DNA of 36,669 bases, taken from NCBI GenBank assembly GCA_945888375.1, contig CAMCZZ010000025.1:1-36669 (forward strand), read 5' to 3'. Position numbers and translations under genes: made by a program. Shown piece by piece: positions 25,101 through 31,322 of the stretch. How positions within the stretch are numbered: position 1 is the first letter of the stretch; every line of letters starts with the position of its first letter. Origin of the DNA: Akkermansia muciniphila. GTDB lineage: Bacteria > Verrucomicrobiota > Verrucomicrobiia > Opitutales > Opitutaceae. The notes beneath the pieces were generated by a model that did no database searches, was not told the origin of the DNA, and was given only the letters and a program-made list of their open reading frames with translations.

Positions 25101-27493
25101 TCTCGCTCGACACCTCCGTCTTCCGCTCCGGCACCGCCTCCATCCGCGGCAACCGCTCTCAAACCTACCAGGGCCCCGCCCAAAACGTCCCCGGCCGCCT
25201 GCACCCCGGCCAGACCTACCGCCTCACCGCTTGGACCCGCGTCAGCACCGGAACGCCGAGCGTGAAAGCCACCCTCGCCTACACCGGCACCACCGGTTCA
25301 GCCATTTTCAACAGCCTCCAAATCGTCACCGCCGACGCCACCGGTTGGACACCCCTGGACGTCACCTTCCGCTACCTCGAGCCCAACGGTCCCGCCACCG
25401 CCCTCGTGCTCTACTTCGAGGGTCCGCCCGCCGGCACTTCCCTCTACATTGACGACGCCAGCCTCGTCCTCCTGCCGCCCGTTTGGACCCAGACCGCCGC
25501 CGGTATCCAATCTTGGACTACCGCCGCTAACTGGTCTTCCAACCAGCCGCCAGCCTCCTCGTCTCTCATCCCGCTCTCCTTTTTCCCCGGCCAGACGCTT
25601 CCCGCCGGAAACCTCACCTCCACCCAAAACAGCGCCACCCCGTTCCAGACTTCCGCGCTCACCGTCGCCGGCGCCGCGCCCGCCTCCGGCAACGCCTCCG
25701 TCACCCTCGCCGGCCAGACCATCGAGACACCCTCGCTCACCCTCGCCGCCACCGGTCCGTCCCTCGCCTACACCATAACCACTCCCCTCTCCTCACCCGC
25801 CGATTTCTCCGTCACCGGCGACGGCACCGCCAGCTTCACCCTCGCCGCCCCGCTATCGGGCAACGGCTCGCTGACCAAATCCGGTAACGCCACCCTCGCC
25901 CTCACCTCCGCCAACACTTTCACCGGCGGCACCACCGTCGCAGCAGGCACCCTCAGCGTGGGCAACGCCACCGCCCTCGGTTCCGGCTCCGTCACCCTCT
26001 CCGGCGGCGCGCTCTCCGCCGCCCCTTCCACTAACCCCATCCTCGCCAACCCACTCACTTTCGCCGCCGACACCACCCTCACCGGCAACCTCACCTTCTC
26101 CAGCCCGGCCCAGCTCTCCCTCGCCAACCGCATCCTCACCGTCCCTTCCGGCACCGTTACCCTCTCAGGCGTCCTGTCCGATGATGCTTCACGCAACCTC
26201 ACCAAAACCGGCCCCGGCACACTCGTGCTCTCCGCCGCCAACACCTATCGCGGCACCACCACGATTTCCGCCGGCGCTCTGCGCGTCTCCCATCCTTCAG
26301 CGCTCGGCAACTCCACCGCCAAAATCTTTCCCCCCGGCGGCGCCGCCCTCGCCGCCCTCGAGCTCGCGGGCGACATCACGTTCAACCGCCCGGTCGAGCT
26401 CGCCATGCACAACACCGTCGGCCACGCCCAGCTCCGCAACACCTCCGGCAACAACACTTTTTCCTCCGCCCTCACCCTCAACGGCGGCGGCGCCCGCTGG
26501 GAGATCACTTCAATCGCCGGTAATCTCATCGTCTCCGGCCCGGTCGCCAACATCGTCACCGGCACCGACACCTGGCGCACCCTCTTCCTCAACGGCCCCT
26601 CGGCCGGCGCTTTCACCGGTAACGTCACCGACTCTCCCACTTCGAAGCTCAACCTCACCGTCGTCTCCGGTGCATGGTCGCTCTCCGGCCCCGCCAAAAC
26701 TTACACCGGCCCCACTTTCGTTTCCGGCGGTAGTCTCCGCGCGGATACTGCGCTCGCTTCCGCCGTCACTGTCCAGTCCGGTGCCACCTTCTCCGGCTCC
26801 GGTTCGACTTCCTCAACCCTCACCCTCCAGACCGGCGCAACTTTCTCCACCCGCCTCACCGACTGGAACGCCACGCCCTCCGCCTTTTCCGCCGCGCAAC
26901 TGATCGCCACCGGGGCCACGTCCTGGACCGTCCGCTTCGACACCACCGGCCTCGCCAACTTCTCCGAAACCGCCCGCACCGTTCCCCTCGTCTCCACCTC
27001 AGGCGGTCTCGTCAACGTCGCCCCTGCCTCGATCACGCTCACCCCGATCGGGTTTCCCGGATCAGGCACGTTTTCGTTAAGCACCTCCGGCAACTCCCTC
27101 GCCCTCGTTTACGCTCCAAATCTCTACGCCGCCTGGACCGCCGGCGTCGCCTGGGGCGGCGCCAACTCCGCCCCCACCGCCGACCCCGACGCCGACGGCC
27201 TGCCCAACCTCCTCGAATACGCCCTCAACTCCGGCCCGCTCGATTCGAGTAACACAGACACACCTGTCTGTGGTCTGAGCTCTTCCCCTTCAGCTTTAAC
27301 CTTAACCTTCACCCGCATCGCCGATCCCGCCCTCACCTACGAAGTGCAGGCCTCCGCCGACCTGATCACGTGGGACGCACCTTTCTGGTCCAGCACCGGC
27401 GCAGCCAACCTCGCCGGCTCCGTCACCGTCACCGACCTCACTTCCCTCTCCGGCAACCCCCGCCGTTTTGTCCGCCTGCGTGTCACGCGTTAG
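22175..27493 (+). CDS. Giant secreted protein: split unassigned catalytic-type domain, DUF1349-like array, CBM, beta-repeat region
   Basis: The ATG at 22175 starts a signal peptide (MPFLRFLLPRFCLAGLAAL...), making 1772 residues; the frame upstream of it is read-through. Residues about 35-255 ('LEVWWGGYKGSQ', 'MDGFILHGAYWNY', 'VKVTATNSPVYLPW'-like) and about 640-815 ('LLHYFTGNAYLAGLHEAF', 'VYLESWYDGPF') look like two halves of one enzyme domain. Between them lie a C-terminal half, a whole, and an N-terminal half DUF1349-like sandwich. Next come an Ig-like module (about 823-948), a CBM4/9-like domain (about 953-1102), autotransporter-associated beta-strand repeats ('LTKSGNATLALTSANTFTGG', 'LTKTGPGTLVLSAANTYRG'; about 1225-1400) and the shared tail ('ADGLPNLLEYAL ... 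RRFVRLRV'). I cannot assign the enzyme family. It begins 31 bp after PL8 and is probably co-transcribed. Confidence 0.8.
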   Translation: MPFLRFLLPRFCLAGLAALCPPFASAQTPPPVVTRPLEVWWGGYKGSQQLVDGGATQWNFVRQNMDGFILHGAYWNYSTNTFGAPSPDVVGPKLAPLLNEFSKPVLVEHMLAGEYPDIDSAFGTAFAGNLSDSAAFGSAIANIKRLQNYGFPRPDVSSDFIMNSWQEAVRFHPEWTSKEFFTALTGAWETYDGTQFDPAPGSADRLRYGWFRQWVERLATAFPSIKVTATNSPVYLPWTDNGDTRRELGGSLNNFYTWLKLERRGDTVTALYSGDGFGWAPLGSATVPLGASPRAGLYVSSANPARLAQARFTDVRVLPVFTADIGKTGRGGTIAVSGSTYTLTGRGNDFTHPGNNTTDAQFYAWRDWSGDGTFTVRLDSLAGSNPARTNPAGELPTAGLTLRESSAVGALQVSLHANLANQLEFLARTSTNGGLAAVSGSGSPLASLGVASVPRWLRLTRSGITLTAAHSPDGTTWTTLAGSASVAFPTAIQVGVVADSQVRFETATAVFSNVSFLTAPTVAFSGADLGAAGAGAASSLAGSTYTLKAAGTGIATGATGDALRLHSTAWSGDGTLIARLEWFADDASPATALAAAAQMGLTLRASTAADAPAVAIAFTPQQGLRTFARTASAAAATNPATYGVGEVSIQPLGANYRPLLHYFTGNAYLAGLHEAFPVASAFHDNYAGFTTDSPYADYQKWGGSETHPDALRHRRKIILYERWLQDRGRVHDFIANSTGGDFSGFNTATQPGRDAWDLLYKQHSLRSLQLHQLEGGRADKVYLESWYDGPFTLVPESQNGTFANLVRDAIYYVKGIDQTLALTALTPTTATPAAMGAPVTYTVRLQNTGTVPALPVLHAFESGGSGWSATYTLNAADVTASITSSAGLAVTDAALYSANELMDAGASIDLTVTLTPNAATAPRSILLRAFWNPQDPSAAVRSSITLSASAPTQLLANGFAEAGSTSGWISNGGGSVSLDTSVFRSGTASIRGNRSQTYQGPAQNVPGRLHPGQTYRLTAWTRVSTGTPSVKATLAYTGTTGSAIFNSLQIVTADATGWTPLDVTFRYLEPNGPATALVLYFEGPPAGTSLYIDDASLVLLPPVWTQTAAGIQSWTTAANWSSNQPPASSSLIPLSFFPGQTLPAGNLTSTQNSATPFQTSALTVAGAAPASGNASVTLAGQTIETPSLTLAATGPSLAYTITTPLSSPADFSVTGDGTASFTLAAPLSGNGSLTKSGNATLALTSANTFTGGTTVAAGTLSVGNATALGSGSVTLSGGALSAAPSTNPILANPLTFAADTTLTGNLTFSSPAQLSLANRILTVPSGTVTLSGVLSDDASRNLTKTGPGTLVLSAANTYRGTTTISAGALRVSHPSALGNSTAKIFPPGGAALAALELAGDITFNRPVELAMHNTVGHAQLRNTSGNNTFSSALTLNGGGARWEITSIAGNLIVSGPVANIVTGTDTWRTLFLNGPSAGAFTGNVTDSPTSKLNLTVVSGAWSLSGPAKTYTGPTFVSGGSLRADTALASAVTVQSGATFSGSGSTSSTLTLQTGATFSTRLTDWNATPSAFSAAQLIATGATSWTVRFDTTGLANFSETARTVPLVSTSGGLVNVAPASITLTPIGFPGSGTFSLSTSGNSLALVYAPNLYAAWTAGVAWGGANSAPTADPDADGLPNLLEYALNSGPLDSSNTDTPVCGLSSSPSALTLTFTRIADPALTYEVQASADLITWDAPFWSSTGAANLAGSVTVTDLTSLSGNPRRFVRLRVTR
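22940..24110 (+). repeat. Permuted array of DUF1349-like domains inside the 22175 gene
   Basis: Three stretches of the protein align by eye. 'FYTWLKLERRGDTVTALYSG...' (about 22940-23140) is a C-terminal half. 'ADIGKTGRGGTIAV...GSTYTL' to 'PRWLRLTRSGITLTAAHSPD...ATAVFSNVSF' (about 23140-23730) is complete. 'GADLGAAGAGAASSLAGSTYTL...WSGDGTLIARLEWF' (about 23750-24090) is an N-terminal half. Together they make two domain lengths, inserted out of phase between two halves of another domain. Confidence 0.55.
27253..27272. repeat. Perfect inverted repeat inside a coding region
   Basis: CACAGACA (27253-27260) and TGTCTGTG (27265-27272) are perfect complements around CACC. They lie inside the shared C-terminal tail of the 22175 gene, where the four tail copies differ most ('NTDTPVCGLSS'). 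The base composition is clearly less GC-biased than the surrounding codons. Confidence 0.6.
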
Positions 27494-27525
27494 AACATTT
27501 CAAGTATAACTGTATCCGTTCGGAA

Positions 27526-27559
27526 GGTAGGGCGGAACAACAGCGGTCCCGCCCCTACC
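27526..27559. terminator. Intergenic GC-rich hairpin: terminator or REP-like palindrome
   Basis: GGTAGGGCGG and CCGCCCCTACC form a strong stem with one bulged base and a loop of about 13 bases. The hairpin lies 33 bp after the stop of the 22175 gene and about 40 bp before the convergent AraC stop. No T-run follows directly, so it may be a bidirectional terminator or a dispersed REP-like element. Only one copy was noticed in this window. Confidence 0.5.
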
Positions 27560-27601
27560 TCGGAATACCCTGACTACAGCTACAGTTTTATTCAAGAGGC
27601 T

Positions 27602-28498
27602 CTAAATCAAAGTGCCTGCGCCGTGCTGTTTTCGATAGGTGCGGGCATTTAACCCACCCGTGCAGCGCTTAAAAACCTGCGCAAAATACTGGCTCGTGCC
27701 AAACCCGCATTCCATCGCGATGTGCGTGATCGAACGCTCGGTATCGCGCAGCATTCGGCACGCCTCCCTCACCCGCATCCGGTTGAGGAATCGCGTCGGA
27801 GAGTCGCCCGACTGGTCGCGGAAAACCGTCGCGAAGCGCGTCCGGCCCAGCCGGCAATACTCCGCCATCTCGCCCAGCGTCCATGCCCGCGCTGGTTCAT
27901 TCGCAATCGCCGCCACCAGGCGCCGCACGCGTTCCTGCGCCCCGCTGCGCACCGTCGGCGCCGTCGTGCTGCGGTGCGCCCGCACGCAGCGGGCGAGTTC
28001 GATCACCGCCGCCCGCGCCAGCGCCGCCACCCGCGCTTCGTGCAGGTATCCGGGCGCGTTGACCTCCTCGACCAAGGCCGCCAGCAGTCCCTCCATCGCC
28101 GTCCCCCCGCCGAGCGAGTGACGGCGCGCCTCGCGTAACAGGGCCTCGATCTCCGTCGTCTCCGCGCGACTAAACCCCAGCGCCGGGTGCAGCGGGCCGC
28201 TTTTCCCCGGCGCGAGAATCACGTAGATCCACTCGTGCCCCGGTTCGAATTCCTCCGCGCTGCCGTGCTCCTGCTCCGGCAAAGTAAAGTAAACCGCCCC
28301 CGGAGGCACCGGCTCGGCCACACCTTCCGTCTGCCAAAGGAGATGCCCGCGCCGCACAAACACGATTTCCAGCCCCGGGTTTCGATGCGCCGCCAGTTTT
28401 GCCAGGCTCCCGATGCCGGACTGAAGGACCAGTGATTTCACTCCGCCAGCGCAACCGCTCGGCGAGCCACGGCAAGCCTCATGTGCGCGATTTACCAC
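27602..28498 (-). CDS. AraC-family transcriptional regulator
   Basis: The C-terminal two-helix-turn-helix DNA-binding region is clear: 'AWTLGEMAEYCRLGRTRFAT', 'FRDQSGDSPTRFLNRMRV', 'REACRMLRDTERSITHIAME' and 'CGFGTSQYFAQVFKR'. The N-terminal part is a cupin-like sensor ('HRNPGLEIVFVRRGHLLWQT' and 'PPGAVYFTLPEQEHGS'). The frame is open to 28600, but starting there would overlap the divergent isomerase start at 28593. The GTG at 28498 (VNRAHEACRG...) gives 298 residues, the usual AraC size, and leaves about 94 bp for promoters. That start is a judgement. It probably activates the divergent isomerase-oxidoreductase pair in response to a sugar. Confidence 0.88.
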   Translation of the reverse strand: MVNRAHEACRGSPSGCAGGVKSLVLQSGIGSLAKLAAHRNPGLEIVFVRRGHLLWQTEGVAEPVPPGAVYFTLPEQEHGSAEEFEPGHEWIYVILAPGKSGPLHPALGFSRAETTEIEALLREARRHSLGGGTAMEGLLAALVEEVNAPGYLHEARVAALARAAVIELARCVRAHRSTTAPTVRSGAQERVRRLVAAIANEPARAWTLGEMAEYCRLGRTRFATVFRDQSGDSPTRFLNRMRVREACRMLRDTERSITHIAMECGFGTSQYFAQVFKRCTGGLNARTYRKQHGAGTLI

Positions 28499-28592
28499 CG
28501 GCTCCAAACGAACGCCACCACGCCCGCTTTGCGCTATATTCACCACCTCCCCCACCCCGTTCCTCAACGTCCCCACCCTACCCCCACTCCCC
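28499..28592. promoter_or_regulatory. Divergent AraC/isomerase control region
   Basis: If AraC starts at 28498, this 94-bp gap separates the two divergent genes. TATATT (28535-28540) is the only good -10-like word in an otherwise C-rich stretch, 52 bp before the isomerase ATG. No convincing -35 or AraC half-site pair was found. Confidence 0.25.
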
Positions 28593-29438
28593 ATGATCAT
28601 CGGATGCTTTGCCCTCGTTCAGCCGTTCAGCAGCATGGACCGCCAGTTCCAGCTCATCCGTGAGCTGGGCTTCGACTACGCCGACCTCACCGACAACCAC
28701 GACGGCGCCACCCTCGGCACCGAATACGGGTTTTCCGCCTCGGTCAGCCTCGACGGCCACCCGTCCCGCGTCCGCGAGATGCTGGCCCGCCACCGCCTAA
28801 CCCTCACCAGCGTCTGCGCCCACGCCAACCTCCTCGACCCCGCCAGCCCCGACCGCTACGGCACTTCCGAGATCATCAAGGCGGTCAAACTCGCCCATTT
28901 CCTCGGCGTCAAACAGGTCATCACCACCGAGGGCGACCCCAAGACGGACTTCGGCCACGGCCTCTCCGACGCCGAACGCGTCTTCTCCGTCCGCGAAAAA
29001 CTCCACGCTTCCATCGAGTGGGCCGAATCCCTCGGCATCGAGCTCCTCCTCGAACCCCACGGCATCCTCACCGACACCGTGGACGGCATGTCCCGCCTGC
29101 TCGACGCCCTCGGCCACGAAAAGACCGTCGGCATCAATCTCGACACCGGCAACTCCTGGCTGGGCGGTGGCGATCCCCATGCGTTTGTCCGCGTATTTGG
29201 GACTCGGATACGCCACGTCCACTGGAAGGACATGGACGCCCGCTGGGAATCCAAACGCGGCACCGTCTACGGCTGCGGCATGGGCGACATTCCCCTCGGC
29301 GACGGCGTCGTCGGCATAGAGAGCCTCGTCGCCGCACTGCTCGAAAGCGGATTCGACGGCCCCACCACCCTCGAGGTCGCCGGTCCCGAAAACATGAAAA
29401 AATCCGCCGATCGTCTCCTCGCCTGGAGTCGCCGCTGA
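28593..29438 (+). CDS. Sugar phosphate isomerase/epimerase (xylose isomerase-like TIM barrel)
   Basis: The 281-residue protein belongs to the AP-endonuclease-2/IolE-like TIM-barrel family, whose members isomerise or epimerise sugars or inositol derivatives with a divalent metal. The metal ligands can be followed in order: 'ELLLEPHG' (Glu), 'VGINLDTGNSW' (Asp), 'IRHVHWKDMD' (His and Asp) and 'TTLEVAGPE' (Glu). 'LGFDYADLTDNHDG' is the first strand and helix. There is no signal peptide, so it is cytoplasmic. It is divergent from the AraC regulator and lies 43 bp before the Gfo/Idh-ThuA gene, a pairing often seen for catabolism of oxidised or uncommon sugars. The exact substrate is not known. Confidence 0.88.
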   Translation: MIIGCFALVQPFSSMDRQFQLIRELGFDYADLTDNHDGATLGTEYGFSASVSLDGHPSRVREMLARHRLTLTSVCAHANLLDPASPDRYGTSEIIKAVKLAHFLGVKQVITTEGDPKTDFGHGLSDAERVFSVREKLHASIEWAESLGIELLLEPHGILTDTVDGMSRLLDALGHEKTVGINLDTGNSWLGGGDPHAFVRVFGTRIRHVHWKDMDARWESKRGTVYGCGMGDIPLGDGVVGIESLVAALLESGFDGPTTLEVAGPENMKKSADRLLAWSRR

Positions 29439-29481
29439 CCCAGCCCCTGCCTTGCGCCGTTCCCTCCCTTTTTTTAATCAC

Positions 29482-31146
29482 ATGAACACCTCCACTTCCC
29501 CCCGCACCGCCGCCGTCATCGGCTGCGGCCGCTTCGTCGAAGGCAAAGAGGGCTGGGCCATCGGCCACGCCCACGCCGACGCCTACCGCAAAGCTGATCC
29601 GTCCCTGCGCCTCTGCGGCGTGGACATCAACCCCGACAACCTCCGCGCCTTCGGCGAGCGGTTTAACGTTCCCGCCTGCGACCTCTTCACGTCCACCACC
29701 GACGCACTCTACGCCGCCCTCACGCCCGACTTCGTGAGTGTCTGCACCTGGCCCAAGCTCCACGCGCCCCAGGTCATCGAGGCCGCCGCCAAGGGCGTGC
29801 GCGGTATCCTCTGCGAAAAACCCATGGCCCTCAACGGTGGCGAAATCGACGCCATGCTCGCCGCCTGCGAAAAGGCCGGCGCCCGCCTCGCGATCGCTCA
29901 CCAGCGCTGCTACAACGGCCCCTACAAGCTTGCCAAAAAACTCCTTCACGCCGGCGCCATCGGCGACAAGTGGGTGCTCGAGGCCCGCGTCGGCGACGGT
30001 TGGGATATCCTCTCGTGGTCCGTTCATTGGTTCGACCTCACCCACTGGCTCTTCGACGCCGCCCCGCTCTCCGTGCTCGCCGGTATCGACCACTCGGGCG
30101 TGCGCCGCTACCAGCACGCGGTCGAAAACGCCTCAGTCATTTTCGCCGATTACCCGGAGTCGCGCCAGGCCGTCTTCATCACCGGTCCGCACAACCACCA
30201 GGGCGAGCAGGGCGACATTTTCATTCGCGGCACCACCGGCTTCATGCGCATCCGCGGAGATGTCGAGGTCTGGAGCGACACCACCGGCTACAAGCGCATG
30301 AAACCCGTCGCCGAAGGCCCCGAGGATTTTCACGCGCTCCTGCTCGATTTGTTCAACGCCGTCGCCACCGGCGCGCCCATGCGCTGCGATGCCTCCCGCT
30401 GTGCAAACTCCACCCGCACCGCCTACGCCGTGCACGAATCCGCGCGCACTTTGCGCACGGTTCACGCGCCCTTCAACACCGGCTACGCCCCGCTCGAAAT
30501 CCTCCAGCATCCGGCCAAACCCGCCGTCCCCGCCGGCAAAATCGTCCTCTTCGCCGATGAACACTACGGCTCCGGCGGCCGAGAGGGCATCGCCGACGCG
30601 CTCACCGCGCTCACCGGCACCGCCCCGGTCGTCATAGATGCCACCAAGGGTATCACCACCGCCGATCTCGCCGACGCCGGCGCGCTCCTGCTCTACCACA
30701 CCCAAGCCGAGCCCAGCGCCGACACCCGCGCCGCCCTCACCGCCTGGGTCGAGTCCGGCAAACCCACCGTTTTCGTCCACTGCGCCTGCGGCGGCTACCC
30801 AAACTGGGAAGCTTACAAACAATGGGCCGGCCGCGTCTGGTGCTGGGGCCCCGGAGGCTCCGAGCATCCCTACGAAGAATGCACCCTCACTCCACTCGGT
30901 GCCGGCGTAGGCAACCTCGCCTCCGCCTGGATACCTCTCGACGAGGTGTTCATAAAACTCGCCCCCACCTCCGAAGTTGAAGATCTCGCCGAGGTTACCA
31001 TTTCCTCCGGCAAGTTCCCCGCCGCCTGGCGCTCGAAACGCTGGCCAAACATCACCGCTTGGATCCCCGGCCACCGCCGCGAGATCTGGAGCGTGCCCGC
31101 TCTCGGCCAAGGTCTGCTTGCGCAAATTCGACTCGCGACGTCCTGA
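29482..31146 (+). CDS. Gfo/Idh/MocA-type oxidoreductase fused to a ThuA-like domain
   Basis: The ATG at 29482 is preferred over the TTG at 29452, giving 554 residues. The N-terminal Rossmann domain starts 'AAVIGCGRFVEGKEGWAIGH'; 'VCTWPKLHAPQVIEAAAKG' and 'ILCEKPMALNGGEIDAML' (Lys of the EKP motif near 112) are typical of Gfo/Idh/MocA dehydrogenases, as is 'SVHWFDLTHWLF' in the C-terminal half. From about residue 350 a second module begins: 'GKIVLFADEHYGSGGREGI', 'ALLLYHTQAEPSADTRAALT', 'TVFVHCACGGYPNWEAYKQW'. It resembles ThuA, the glutamine-amidotransferase-like partner found beside such oxidoreductases in trehalose use. The dinucleotide-binding loop is longer than the standard GxGxxG. It is cytoplasmic and is the second gene after the AraC promoter. 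Confidence 0.8.
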   Translation: MNTSTSPRTAAVIGCGRFVEGKEGWAIGHAHADAYRKADPSLRLCGVDINPDNLRAFGERFNVPACDLFTSTTDALYAALTPDFVSVCTWPKLHAPQVIEAAAKGVRGILCEKPMALNGGEIDAMLAACEKAGARLAIAHQRCYNGPYKLAKKLLHAGAIGDKWVLEARVGDGWDILSWSVHWFDLTHWLFDAAPLSVLAGIDHSGVRRYQHAVENASVIFADYPESRQAVFITGPHNHQGEQGDIFIRGTTGFMRIRGDVEVWSDTTGYKRMKPVAEGPEDFHALLLDLFNAVATGAPMRCDASRCANSTRTAYAVHESARTLRTVHAPFNTGYAPLEILQHPAKPAVPAGKIVLFADEHYGSGGREGIADALTALTGTAPVVIDATKGITTADLADAGALLLYHTQAEPSADTRAALTAWVESGKPTVFVHCACGGYPNWEAYKQWAGRVWCWGPGGSEHPYEECTLTPLGAGVGNLASAWIPLDEVFIKLAPTSEVEDLAEVTISSGKFPAAWRSKRWPNITAWIPGHRREIWSVPALGQGLLAQIRLATS

Positions 31147-31322
31147 ACAATTCCGGTCACTCAATGAATCCGCGCCAGGACAACCCTATGAGACGCCACC
31201 GGCGCCGAAAATGAGACCGAGGGGACCGTTATAAAAATCAACGGCCCTGACTATGTCCGAAACATGGATACAAACATGGGCAAGGTTCGCCATCGCGATG
31301 GCAGTTTGGAAAAGTTCGGACC
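31147..31322. other. Convergent intergenic region with nested inverted repeats
   Basis: The two flanking genes converge here, so terminators are expected. Inverted repeats seen are CCGTT...AACGG (31226-31244), GTCCGAA...TTCGGAC (31255-31321), and inside the latter a perfect 14-bp palindrome, GCCATCGCGATGGC (31289-31302). One plus-strand frame is open from about 31190 and reads rather protein-like ('GTVIKINGPDYVRNMDTNMG' then 'KVRHRDGSLEKFGPYGVV'), possibly a relic gene piece; I cannot identify it. Confidence 0.4.
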
